From Dillenia suffruticosa (taxonomy: Eukaryota; Streptophyta; Magnoliopsida; Dilleniales; Dilleniaceae), in the NCBI GenBank assembly GCA_033439265.1, contig JAVTVX010000017.1, positions 591,001-655,000 of the forward strand: DNA of 64,000 nt, in the 5' to 3' direction. The notes under the pieces are model-generated. The model was not told the DNA's origin. It saw nothing but the letters and a program-made list of their open reading frames with translations, and did no database searches. The position numbers were made by a program, and so were the translations under genes. Shown in pieces: positions 1 through 14,730 of this stretch; the first letter of the stretch is position 1; each line of letters opens with the position of its first letter.

Positions 1-258
1 ATGGACAATTTTTTCCTTTTTTGGGGGTTGGGGGGCAGAATAATCTCCCACCACCAAAAAGTATAGTAACTGACCATTAACCCAGTGCCATGTGCTGCCC
101 AAGCTGGTTTAGATTTTGAGTGTGACTAGCCTAAGTAGGAAGAATGAAAACTAGATGCTTAGAGCATAAAATTTTCTTTATTTATTGTAATTCAATACTC
201 TTCCTGTTTTCTCATTTGTCTTGAAATTGTTGGTTACTTTCTTATTTGTGGTTTGCAG

Positions 259-2816
259 ATGGTTCATTTTATAACAATGGCCTGGAGTGGTGAAGGCTAC
301 CTTAATTTCATGGGAAATGAGGTATGCATGAGATACCGTGATTGTTTTGAAAGCTATTTATATCATAGAATCTTAGAAAAGAAAATGCGGCAGAAGGTTG
401 CATGGCATATAAATCCATATATTCGGTAAAGGTGATGATATTTTTCTGTACCTTGGTCTTGAAATTTTGTTAAAAACAGGTGAAGTTAGGATGGTGTTGT
501 ATAGTCTTGTTTCCCTTGGAAAGTCACATTTAAAATATACCTGAAAAAGAGTTGATTTCTATTGCAAGAGGCCCTAATTCCTAAGAGCATTACATGACTT
601 GTGAGTCTTAGGCCCACATGATTGGTGATTTTGTTCTTATAATTTCTAAATAAATGACCATTTGGCAAGTGTCAATATACATGTGGGCTAACTGAAAATA
701 AAAATATCTATCAGCACCAAAAGGCTGGTTTAGTTTTGAGAGGTAGTTTGTCATAATCTGATGAAAAGATCACCCAGGGCAAAATATGGCTATTCTCTTT
801 TCACTCATCAATTAGTTACAAGTAACTTATCTCCTACATTATGGATTCTATCATCCTGTTGCAAATACCAACTTGAATTATTTTATATTCATGCTTCTTA
901 TGGTTTGGCTATCCTGAGTGGATCGACTTCCCCAGAGAAGGCAATGGTTGGGGTTATGAGAAATGCACAACAGCGAGAGCTGGTGGATACAGATCACTTG
1001 AGATATAATGTATGGAGACTTGTAACTCATATTCATTTGTTTCCTCTACCAACAATATTTTTGTCTTTTAAACAAACAAGCACTTGCTATCCCCCTCTAG
1101 AAGGCCACGAGTGCCTTCCCTTTTTCTTACTTTTTGGTCCTAATAATAAGCTGAACACAACTTAGTTTAAATTAGTCATGTCTGAGCCTATGAACTGTTT
1201 ATTTATTGGTGGCTAACATTCGTTGATAGACCTTCTTTGCAGCATCGTCTATGCCATCTAATTGTAACTTACTGTGCATTTGCTGCTCCAATTTATGCCT
1301 TCCTAAGATCTAATTCCTTGCCTCTTTTGTTTGGAGCATGTCAGTTCATGAATGCATTTGACAGAGCCATGAACGAACCTGATGAGAAATTTTCTTTCTT
1401 TGATTCCACGAAGCAGATTGTGAGCAGCACTAACAAAGAAGACGAGGTATGAATAAGAGAGTCGCAACTTTAGTTTTTGAAGCTGGGATATCATTTCCAA
1501 ATTCTTTTTTTCTTAGTTCTAAAGGGGGGAAGGGGATGGAGCTCGAGACTTGGAGAGTGGAATCCTTAACACATTAATCAGAATGATCATTGTGGTTTTG
1601 CCTCTCTTGGTCTAAAATTTTCCAATAACATGTAAATGCATGCATGATAACTCCATTTGAAGCGCGCTAAAAAATTATGAAGACAGTTCACATTCCAGAA
1701 TCGAGATTAGTGCCAATAAATGGCCAACTTGGTTTGCCTAAGATGCTGCTTTGAATTGCAGCTTTATATAGTTCTCTCTAACTTTGGTGTCCTAAGTGAT
1801 GGTTTTATGGTGGGTCAATGCCACTTAGAAGTGAATGAAGCTCTCTGATGCATTTCTTTAAAAATATGGGGAACATAAATTGTTTCAATTGGTGCTTGTT
1901 ATACAAGTAAATAGTTAGTTTTGCTATCTTGATCTACTTCACTCTTTAGGTAATCAAGCATTGGTTAATCATTCAAATCTTTTGCTGATGATAAAATATT
2001 AACAGCAACAGGTGATTGTATTTGAATGTGGCGATCTGGTTTTTATGTTCAACTTCCATCCTGAAAGTACACATGAAGGGTATGTACTGCCAACAATGTG
2101 GACAACACTCACACTTGGTGGAAATGGTGTTACAAATGCCTTTCAAAATTTATCTACAGTTCTACATTTTAAATCAGGTACAAGGTTGGATATGATTTGC
2201 CCAGAAAGTACAGAGTTACACTGGATGGTGATGCTTGGGAGTTTGGTGGACCTGGAAGGGTAAGAGATCTTATGGTGCCTTAAATCTATAGAAGTGTGCT
2301 TGGGCTCCGAGTATTAAGTGCAGTCATATCTTCCCCCCCCCCCTTCTTTTCTCTCTCTTGGATCTTCATTATGCTGATCAGATTAATGACATTAATTTGC
2401 TTTCCTTCGTCATTTGTCTCTTGAATGACACGTTGAGTTGCCATGATTGGTGGGGCATGATGCCGACCACTTCACAAACCGTGAAGGAATACCTGGTCTG
2501 CATGAGACCAATTTCAACAACCGACCTAATTCCCTCAAAGTACTATTACCAGCTCGCACTTGTGTGGTATGGTTGCACTTATCTAATTCATGGTTTTTTG
2601 GTTTACTCTTCATCTTTTGAAAGAAACAAATTAGAGGTTCTTTTGATATTCTACATCACTTGGCTAGGAATTAGAATAGAAGAGACTTGATATTGATAAC
2701 TCAGCACATGTTCATGATTTCTTCCGGTATATTCCCATTTTGTGTAGGTGTATTATAGAGTTGAAGAGGATGTAGAAGAAAGTGATCATAACGAAGAACT
2801 GGATAAAACGGAGTAG
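259..2816 (+). pseudogene. SBE1: Starch branching enzyme I, C-terminal exons, damaged
   Basis: The enzyme makes alpha-1,6 branches in plastid starch. Seven exons are seen, at about 259-321, 904-1009, 1345-1446, 2012-2079, 2178-2259, 2450-2566 and 2748-2816. They encode the C-terminal part of the family: GEGYLNFMGNE, PEWIDFPREGNGW, LVDTDHLRY, FMNAFDRAMN, KQIVSS, DLVFMFNFHP, DAWEFGG, DHFTNREGIPG and CVVYYRVEE, ending at TAG 2814-2816. The N-terminal exons lie left of the window. Three things look broken. The exon at 904 is preceded by GG instead of AG. The exon at 2450 also lacks an AG. The 904 exon carries a 2-nt indel between EKC and the LVDTDHLRY block, so these blocks lie in different frames. 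The acidic tail after VYYRVEE is shorter than I recall for cereal SBEI. The family call is secure. Whether the copy is dead or the assembly is wrong is less certain. Confidence 0.72.
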
Positions 2817-4935
2817 ACAACGGTTACAGATGTGGTGGCTCAGCAGGAGGTACTTGAAGAGGCAATAGACTATAAAGATGACAATTCTGGGCCAGCTAAA
2901 TTATGGTTTCTTGAAGATGTAGATATGGGAGACGATGCATCAGACGACTGAAAATCTCCCAAAGCATGACACATCCCAGTGGAAAAACCAATTGAACTTT
3001 TAGCCATGACACGATGCTTCGAGTGAAAAATTCTCTGGTCTGACACTTTCTTATGTGGGAATTGGGTATCCTTGAGGTATATCAGAATCAGAGAGATGTC
3101 CATAAACTGAGCGTTGTCAAGTCGGCAAATGGAACTTCCTGAGTTGTTGCACATCCAGTCATTGTACTTGCAAGCCTTTTCCAACGCTGCAATACGGCTT
3201 ACGTGGTGCTTGCAAATAAAAGATTATTTCTAATCCACTGTCCTCATCAATGCTGGGAATGTGACTCCAAAAAAAGAATAAAAAAAAAAAGGAAAGAGAA
3301 GAACAAGAAACACGGGTACAACCTAAAAGGCTAAAACCACCAAACTACCCTCCTATCTTTTTTTTTGGTACAAAACTACCCAACCATCTGGGAGCTTCAG
3401 AAGCACAGGGTAAACCAGATGGGGAGAACCTAGAGGCACCGTAGGAAACTTGTCGATCCTTCACAAATTACGATGAAGAATCATCGAGCATCTTCTTGCA
3501 CAGAATCTTGACGATTGCGCAAAAACTTCTTGCACAATTAAGGTTAATAATTAGATGGGCCGGGCTTAAAAAAAAAAAAAAAAAAAAATTAAACACTTGT
3601 GTTGTGCCTTACGATATTTCTTTGCCTACAGGGACAACTGTTGATATGCCCTAAATGTCTCTGAAATTCTCATTTTCCTTTTCTTTCATGGGAAAAAATT
3701 ATTTCCAATAATCATATATCAAGAAGTGAAGAAGAGTAAATACCTTTTTTTTTTTTTTTTTATATACTAGAACTTGAGAATACGGGAGCAAATAATATTA
3801 AATTTTTTTAATATAATGATAAACATATAAATAAATGGGTAAACGTATCTAAATAAATCTGAACTATGATTATAAATTTGATTTGACCACATTAAGTGAG
3901 CCCAAAATTGATTTTCCTGGATAACATCTAATAGTATTTTCATATTTTTCAAAAAGAAAAAAATCTTGAAAATTTTAAAAAGGAATTAGAAGCAGAGAAA
4001 TTAAGATTTGGGAAAATTGAAATTTGCCCCTCTTAGTTTGCGCATTTAGGAAGTAGTCTAAGTTTTTAAAACTTTCAAAAAACAAAAAAAAAAAGAAAAA
4101 AGAAAAAACCTCTATGATTCAATCTATTAATGTAGGGGTAACAAATTCAGATACCACATTTTGACAAATAAATTGAATAAATTTGCAAAAAATCCCACAA
4201 ATTACAAATTGTATAACCAAAAGCTAAAGAAGAATAATACCCATATTTTTGTATACCAAAACTTCAAAATGTGCAAATAAATAATATAAAACTTTTTTTT
4301 TATTTTTAAAGATATAACCCTAGAAAATTCAGATATTATTTATTGGATTTGTATCCATAAATTGAATATATATGCTCAATATCTTACAAAACAGGTGCAT
4401 CAAAGAACCAGACTAGGTAAATTCTAGGTGGGGTTTTGAATGCAAATGGACTTGAATGATCCAATGATTTTCTTAAACAACTGATTCAATATTCTAATCC
4501 TAATATGGACAGTTATTCTACAATTTACATATTCAATGCCCAATGCAGGATCCGAATTTCAAGATTTTATGACTACAATAGGTAGAAAATATTTTCCAAT
4601 TTGACCGTTTTATTTTCTAGGGTTAAGCCCCAGGGTTTATGTTGATTTTAAATTGAAATGGACCGGGAGAAATTAAAAATTGTAACGCTCACTTTTTATT
4701 ATTGATTTTAAAATAGAAAATATCATACCAGCAGATGACATCTCGCATGCTCTTAGTTTTTCAAATGAATCTAGACCGTCCGATTAAAAAAATATGACCG
4801 TTAGACACGCTCCTCTCGCAATCTCAAATTTAAACCAACCTTCCTTGTCTGCTTTCACCAAATAAAAACGCCCCAAAAGTTGAAAAGAGAGTCACAAATT
4901 AGAATTCATCAAAGCTTTCTCTCTCTCATATATCA
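2817..4935. other. Intergenic, no gene seen
   Basis: This is AT-rich sequence with A- and T-runs. The first 400 bases are probably the 3' untranslated region of the SBE1 copy. The short open frames here have no recognisable similarity. The last 100 bases before 4936 carry a CT-rich leader (ctctctctcata), as expected for the 5' untranslated region of the next gene. Confidence 0.6.
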
Positions 4936-5636
4936 ATGTCTAAGTTGAGAACAGATCGGAAGCCACCACTTCCGAAAACACCAATCCGCCTCCGTCCTCG
5001 GCGGAGCACAAGCACAGCATCTACCCAAACCCCACCTGGTAAGTTTTCAGAATTTCCTTGTTGAAATTTAAATTTACCCTTTCCGTGTTGAAAATTTATA
5101 TTTTCCCTTCCCTTTTTCTTGAAACTGTACAATTTACAGGTTCTTTGACGAAAACCCAACGCAGAAATTATGACACGGAGATCGAAGAATCCGATCTCCG
5201 CCCAGAATATCATTCAATTTCTTGTGAATTTAGGGCTTTGGCAAAGATGGTGCAAGAAGAATTAGGCACCATTGATACGAAGAATGCAGAATTTTCTTAC
5301 AATCTCAATGCAAAACCATCGAGTCCTCTGTTCGAGAGAGGTCGGTTTTATGAAGAGTACTCAGCAGCAAGGAATGAGAGGCTGAAGAAGAAAAGGGGAG
5401 AAACAGGGGATAAGATCCAAAAGAAGACTCCGTATAAACTTGGAGTTACTGTCGAGTCTGCCAAGAGGAAGGATACTAAGAAACTCGACAACAGTTTGCG
5501 AAAATCGGTGGATCAGGCTCCGAGGTATTTGCTGAGGAGCAGTACTAGAGAGAACAAGAAACCTCCTCTGTTTCCTGATCTTGATAAGTCTATATCTGAA
5601 CGCAGAGTCAGTATTCGAAGGACCCGCAAGATCTGA
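4936..5636 (+). CDS. Small basic plant protein of unknown function
   Basis: Two exons, 4936-5038 and 5140-5636, joined over a 101-bp intron (CTG|GTAAGT ... TTACAG|G), give 199 residues plus stop TGA. The ATG at 4936 is chosen because it opens exon 1 in phase with exon 2 and is preceded by a CT-rich leader. The N-terminus is basic and proline-rich (MSKLRTDRKPPLPKTPIRLR). Next comes a probable helical segment with FRALAKMVQEELG, then SPLFERGRFYEEYSAARNER and a lysine/arginine-rich C-terminal half ending VSIRRTRKI. There is no signal peptide or membrane segment. The composition suggests a nuclear or nucleic-acid- or microtubule-binding protein, but this is inference. I do not recognise the family. 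The frame is open throughout and splices cleanly, so it looks like a live gene. Confidence 0.75.
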
Positions 5637-7113
5637 GTTAGAAAATATGGGTTTATAATGGAAGGAGAATGAGGTTTTTTGTAAGAACTGAATTCATGTT
5701 TTGTGAATTGGTTGATTTGCTTGTTCTGTTTCTTGGGTTAGTCAGGCTTTTACATTGTTTGGATTTTTACTTGGAAAAATGAGAGCAACAGATTAAATTG
5801 TGTATTTTGCCCTTTTCATGCCTTCAGATTCAAAATATGCTTAGCTTTAAGGGCGCCAATTGTTTATTGTTCCTCTGACATTGCCATTTGTAAATTTTAG
5901 ATCTTTTGCATCTGAGAATTTTTTTGGAGGGATTGCTCATTTGTTGGCAATGGCAGCAGGTTATGAAGATTTTCATTAATTGAAATAATTTCATTTCTCA
6001 AAGTGCTATAGCTACCAAAACCATCATTACTCCTCCTCCCAGTCTTTCTCTATGAACCACAAATTAGTGAGAATAACCCTAAGCGGCTTCTTGTTGTTTC
6101 CTGGTTAGATCTTACTGGAACCTGGGTTAGAGATTATGTCAAATTATTTGGATGCCCTAACTTTATATAATATAGTACCTGTGGGTCATATGAATACATG
6201 TAATTCTCTAGGGTTTTGGTTGACATTTTCGGACTTTTGGGTGCATCAAGAGTTTTTTAAGTTGTCATTATCTTATTCTTTTTATACTCTGTGCTTTTCT
6301 TTTTCTTTTTTCATTTTTTGATTCAGTGAATTCATTTCTCTCTCCACCCATAGATATAAACTATTCAGCCAAACTTGTCAATTTGTACGATTTATTTTGT
6401 CTTTTGTGTTTGTTTGATCATTGAAAAGATTCGTCCTTTGTGGTCTGCAAATGGTTTTGGGCTAAGAATCTATTCTTTTTTTGGGGCGGGGGGGGGGGGG
6501 GGGGGGGGAGTTTTGCAGCCGGAGACTTCAGGTCTTTGTTTTCAAATTGAGACAATTTAGTAAGTAACACCTGTTGTCACTGGAACATCAGATCGTATTA
6601 GGGTAAAATCCTCAGTTGTGCACATACTGTAATGGCTTGTCTCGCCCTGGCAGAATAGGGCGTGACCATCTCATGTCAGCAACACCACCAACAAAGAAAA
6701 CCGTTCTCTGACTTCCGTCACTTGGTTTTATTCGAGAAATAAAGCTTAAAAATTTTTTGCTTGAGGTAGCAAGGAGGCATAATAAACCAGAATGCTAAAA
6801 TTATCGCATCATAGGACAGACAGTAGAAAGACAAAAAATTGCATTAAATATGTAGAAGTATCTTGGTACAGGAAGGTGTAAGCTTTCAACTGGCTTTTGA
6901 AACCTATAGCATTATCACAAAAATTACCAAAATGGCCAAAAAATTGTTTCATCTTGTATTTCTTGAAGAATAAAAAGGGCAAGAGAGAGTACAATGTTAG
7001 TTCCAGCTCACATATTAGACTGAATAATCTTACATCCTTGAGATGTTTGAACTCTCATCTAGTCCAAGATGAAAGAAGGATGCCACACATGCCGGAAGAG
7101 ATCTGAGCTTCGA
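5637..7113. other. Intergenic, with a poly-G tract
   Basis: This stretch lies between two convergent genes. The first few hundred bases are probably 3' untranslated sequence of the small basic protein gene. A run of about 25 bases that is almost pure G lies at 6484-6508. Short open frames here show no similarity that I recognise. The last 300 bases are likely the 3' flank of the DPM1 copy on the minus strand. Confidence 0.6.
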
Positions 7114-9420
<2,307 letters not shown>

Positions 9421-10369
9421 TTTCCAAAAACCATAGATTTCACAGACGATTCTCAATGGGAAATTCCAAGAACCAAAACCACGACATGATGTTGATGATG
9501 ATGATGACGACGACGACCACGTCGAAACGCTGTCGTATTGATTCCCCGCGCACGCGGGAAAATGGGCTTACATCAAGACCCACACAAGCGGAGGTACGAG
9601 TTTTAGGCCCAATAAGGAACATAAATAGCCCATTAATTTTCCTCCTCTTCTATTTTTTTTATTACACAATAATTCAAATTCTGGATTTCAGTATTGAGAA
9701 AGGAAGATTTTAACCACCAAACTATCTCCTTGAGGACTTTCCTCCCATCCTATGTATACCACTTTTAAGTTTCTACCACTTATTACCCAACTCATTTTTA
9801 TTTTTTCTTATTCATATAAAAATATTCTAATGGCACTTATTTGAAAAACTAGTGACAAGAATTAAAAAGTATTAATGAAACTAATTTATTATTAATTTTT
9901 TTGAAAAACAATAGATTATAAAAATACACTGTCTAAGAATTTGAAGCGGTAAAATAATGATTTTGATGACTTATTATTATTTTTGGTGTGAAGAAAATAA
10001 TTTGAACAATTTCTCCATGTGTGTGTGGTTTTGACATGGTGGTCATTACTAATTTTCTTTCTATTTTTCCAATATAATGAGATGTCCCCGAAGGAATTAT
10101 CCGGTTATCCTTGCTATTGCTCAAATTTGGAGTGAGAAAATATTTTCAGGAGAGATGGAATATAAAAATTTTTTAATATTTGAAAAGAGTAAATTATTGT
10201 CAGTAATATATTAAAATTTTTAATATAAAATTTAAAATCCAGCGAATGAATTTATTAATTCAAAGAAATGAATTTCAAGAAAGTATAGAATCTATGATTT
10301 TCTACCATCCGGGAGTAATAGTTACCATAGCTACTCACCGGATCGGAAAATAACACAAAGATATGAGAC

Positions 10370-10401
<32 letters not shown>

Positions 10402-13400
10402 AGGAAGTAAATTAAAAATCATTAGTCTTTATCACGCATGTGAAAATGACGCTTTATACTCCCATACAAATAAAGCGCGGACGGTGAGAGGTGATTGTGT
10501 TCATCAAAATTCAGACGCATCTAGATGGTCGCGCCATTGTTTTTGAATCACAAATTTTTTTTTTTTTTTTTTTTTTTTTCGTTTAGATCCTTTTAGTATT
10601 CATAAAAATTCCTAGCACTCTGGTCGGCCTTTACTTTTAGGTTGCATTTTTCGTTTTGGTCATTTTTTTTTTAATTCAAGTCCTTTTTTTCCTATCACCG
10701 ATCATATTTTTTATTGATTTAAATAATAATTTAATTTGAATATTTAGTTAATTATAAGTCTAATAAATATTTGTACCGGTAAAAAAAAATATAATCCATA
10801 TTTTGTCTAGTTTTATATAAAAAGCTCTTCAGGTCTTTTTCTTACCAACCCCTGTGATAAGAAAACATGTGTCGACCAACCGAGAGTTGACTTATTAAAT
10901 CCCTTGAGTAGGTTGAAAAATTAATGATAAGAAATTTAGTATTTTAATTACACGATTTAACTTTTTTTCCGACTACCCCATTTCCCTTGAAGTATCATTT
11001 TTAAAAAATTCAGTATTATTTTCTTATCTCTTAAAATTTCTACTTAATATTCAATTACAATATAATGGATTTAATTTTTTAATTGCAAAATTTATTTGGT
11101 ACAAAAATAAAAAATTTATTTTTAGATAAAATGAAACTTTTATTTGTGGAAATATGAAATTTGTTAAATAATTTTTTTTGTTGATATATTAAAAAATAAA
11201 AATTATTATTTTAATAATATAATTTTGGTTTCATAATTTATAATTTAAACAATTAATATTACTTTTGTTTAAAATTGAGGTTATTCTATCATTTTTTTTT
11301 TTTATTTTTGTATGTTAATATTAAAAATATTTAACTTAGACAAAGAGAATGTAAAACAAACAAATTATCTGGCAAGCGGTAAGAATTTTGAAAACACCGT
11401 CAAAAGTGAGAAATCAAATCAAGTTCAGCGGAATTGTGCTCCAAAGAAAAGACAAATCATAGGGTTGAAAATTTTTGCTCGGGAAATGATGATCCTGTTG
11501 GCTATGATTGCGGCCAAGTTGCCGGCATATGTACACAGAAAGAGAGAGAGAGAGAGAGAGAGAGATTACCCATCTAAGATTATGGTGGAAACTTCTTAAA
11601 AATGGTGACCCTTTGTCTCTTTCTGATACATAAACCGAATACTCACATGGGACGAAGTATTTATAATTTTATGGATATTTATAATTTATGGGATTTGTAA
11701 TTTTTAAATTCCCATTTAATAATTATTATTATTTTAATATCTTGTGTTCTACAAATATAGTGATAATTGAATGATATTTCAACAATTTTATAATAGCATA
11801 TCAAATAACTTCAGAAAAAACAAAAACATGATTTTTTTTTCTAATTATTTCTTTTACAAACATAGGACTTTGACTCGGAGAGCCCATTATTAGTCTACCA
11901 AAAAATAAATACAAATATTGACTATTACCACCAAAAAAACAGAATTATCGTATGTCAAAATCATGGTAGCTGGAATAGTTACTATTTTTTATTATTATTT
12001 TTTTAAATACTTGTTTATTATAAATTCGTGTCCCACTAATTTGAAAAGCATCACATTCACGACTTTTCTCTTAATCGTCTTAAGGGACCAGGTCTTGTAA
12101 GGAAAATTTAAGATAAGATCGAGGTGATTTTTCTAATATAAAATTATTTATATAATAATTTAATATTTTATAGAGAAATTTTATTTCTATTTATAAAATT
12201 ATATATATTTAAAAAATTTTTATTTTAATTAAAGTGAAACAATGTAAAAATATCAAACTTCAAAATGCATAACTATAAACCAAATATAAAAAGATTTCAA
12301 AATTTTAATAAAATATAAAAACATCCTATCATTAACAAAAATATATAAAATTATCGCTTTTATCCATCAATCGTCTATTTCTACGTTAAAGGAATAAAAG
12401 TATTAATTTTCTCGTCAAAAAATTTAGAAAAAGAAATCTCTCTCCCCTTTACCCTCTCCCTCCTTCCATCCGCAACCCAAGAATTTATCGATCAACGATC
12501 GACTAAATAGATAAAATTATTAAATTTTTTAATTAAAATTCAAATTTAAAATTTGTGAATAAAAAAATTATGTTAAGATATATTTTTTTAAATTAGACTT
12601 GACCATATTAATTGAAATATAGAATCAAATTACAACTATTGGTTTAATAAATGTTCAAATGGAATTTAAAAAAAAAAAAGGAGAAAAAAGATGTGAAAGG
12701 AATTGGAGGAGTGATACAGAGATATGAAAAAGTCATATATGATCGACGTGGATTGATTCAACTAGATATGAGGTTGAATTCTTTTAAACATGAACGAATT
12801 TAGACTCTCGTTGGGAGTATTAGGCGCTTACGTGTATGAAGTGTTCTCTGTTGGGAGACTCACCTTTTGAAAAGAAGTCACTGCAGCGGTCGGTACGAAT
12901 TAATTGGGAGTGAAGTCTAGGATACCGAGCGGTGTCCAATACATGTTAAAAAAAAAAAGAAAAGTCATATTTGTTGTCATTTTCTTTTAGGCTTATTTTT
13001 TAAACCAGAGAAATCAATCGCATGGTGTCACTTTCTTTTAAGCTCATTCTTATCTAAGAAATTAATTACATACCATCACCCTCACCGAGTCCACCCCAGT
13101 CCTTTTCGAGTTTACATGCCAAAAAAAGAAAAAAAAATCATTTCCCCTTTTAAAATGATTTGAGATAATTTACAAATTATAAAATAAAAGAATAAGATGG
13201 TTTTCTAATTATTACTGAAATAATCAACTTAACAACTAATTTCTTCAATTATTTTTTGTGGAAGGAAGGAGAGAGGAAAAGAAGAGGGAGAGAGCCAAGG
13301 CGTGAGAATTCTTTTCTCCAATTATTTTTAAATAGATTTTTAATATTTTTTATTCCTTTAACGGTAGAAATAAACGATTGATGGATGGAAGAGTTAATTT

Positions 13401-14600
13401 TTATGTATTTTCATAATTGAAGGAAGTATTATATATATTTTAAAGTTTTGATGGTTTTTAGTATTTGACTCATAGTTTAGGTGCATTTTTACATTTTTTC
13501 CTAATTTAAATCTTATAGAGAATTTTTTTTCTATTTATAAAATTTTATTTTTGGAAAACTTTTTTACTTTAATTATATAATATTATAAATAAAATAAATA
13601 AAATATAAATAAGTTAAAGCAACTCGTGTGAAGTTGAGATTTGAAAAAAAGTGAACTCTTGAAATCTACACTCAATAGATGCTTGGCGACAAAATGAACA
13701 CTCAAGTTTGCTTTTTTTTTTTTTTTCATTTTAATTTCGCCCTACGTTGTAGTTTCTATTACTGTAAATTTGAAAAATAAACAAAAAGAAAAAATTATTA
13801 GTTATCACAAGAATTTTACACATGTTTAGAAAAAATGTATTTATCGATACTCGAAATCATACTCTATCTAAACAGATAGAGATGGTCGAGATATTTTAAT
13901 ATGAATCATTAACTATTCTATTTGAATTTTAGACTTTCATCAAAATTAATTAGAAAATTTTTTGGCATAATTACCGGATCACTAACATTTTCTATCATTT
14001 TGAACCTTGCCCTTTTTCCACATTGCACTACGAATCATGGAAACAAAAATTTGTTTAGGAGCCATGTTGTGCTAAGTCGCCCCTCTATATCTCTTTCCCC
14101 CACCCCTCCCGCTCGCCGCTAGTTGTTTAAGTCATTGGGTAACATGTTACATGCCTTCCGTCACACTCGCATTGGAGTCCAGGTCTAGCAAGAAGAGCAC
14201 AAGTTGTGGAGAGTGCTTTCTGAGTATAGTGATCAATAGTGGAATTAAACCATCAAGCCTGCTTTGTTTGAATATGTCGACTCAAAAATAATTGACAACC
14301 CTAGAAATCGTAAAGTAAAGAATGAGTCTCATGATAATTTTTATCAACTTGGACTGGACATGACAAATTATTCATGTTATTTGACTAATAAAAATTATGA
14401 GAATTTCTCTGGTGATAAATTGACAAGATCTGACAAAAAGTAATTTTATTTCAACACCGCAAAATTGTGGGCGTTGAAAGAGTGAAATTCCAGATGAGTC
14501 AACCGTAGCCAAGTTTTCCAAACCAACAAACTCAAAATTGGACACTTCGATGGCAATTTGAGTTTATTTAATGAGATGGTGTGGCAGCACCATCTATCAA
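9421..14600. other. AT-rich left part of duplicated unit 1
   Basis: No gene is seen. From about 9497 the sequence is the left end of a unit of about 9.5 kb that is repeated at 18998 onward. Blocks match at 9497-9640 and 18998-19137, 10800-10850 and 20540-20590, 11270-11600 and 20870-21260, 11640-12180 and 21290-21840, and 13080-14700 and 22130-23790. The DPM1 5' flank is therefore copied together with the P450. The stretch contains (GA)n tracts at 9294-9314 and 11540-11560, several T-runs, and a retroposon at 12739-12958. Open frames here are short and compositionally biased. Confidence 0.7.
12739..12958 (+). repeat. Retroposon-like insert with A-tail and target duplication
   Basis: A segment of about 220 bp ends in an A-rich tail at 12947-12958. 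It is flanked by near-identical copies of GAAAAAGTCATAT (12726-12738 and 12959-12970). It is absent from the corresponding place in duplicated unit 2, near 22070. Size, tail and target-site duplication fit a SINE or other non-autonomous retroposon. The tRNA boxes are not clear. Confidence 0.5.
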
Positions 14601-14628
14601 GTACAAAAGCAGACACCCCAGTGTGTCC

Positions 14629-14636
14629 TATAAAAG
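14629..14636 (+). promoter_or_regulatory. TATA box of P450 copy 1
   Basis: TATAAAAG lies 95 bases upstream of the ATG. The same box and the surrounding 100 bases (including caccatctatcaa and ctctcatttct) are conserved ahead of P450 copies 2 and 4. That points to a shared core promoter. Confidence 0.65.
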
Positions 14637-14730
14637 GGGTAACACTCTTCAAAAGAGCCAACCCAACAACTCTCTCATTTCTACATACTTTTCCATCATT
14701 TAAACTTTGATTTTCTAAGTTTTGCTAGAG

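Noticed and set aside
761-1165. 134-residue open frame
   Set aside because: It overlaps a branching-enzyme exon mostly in the wrong frame. Only its VDTDHLRY part is genuine and belongs to that exon.
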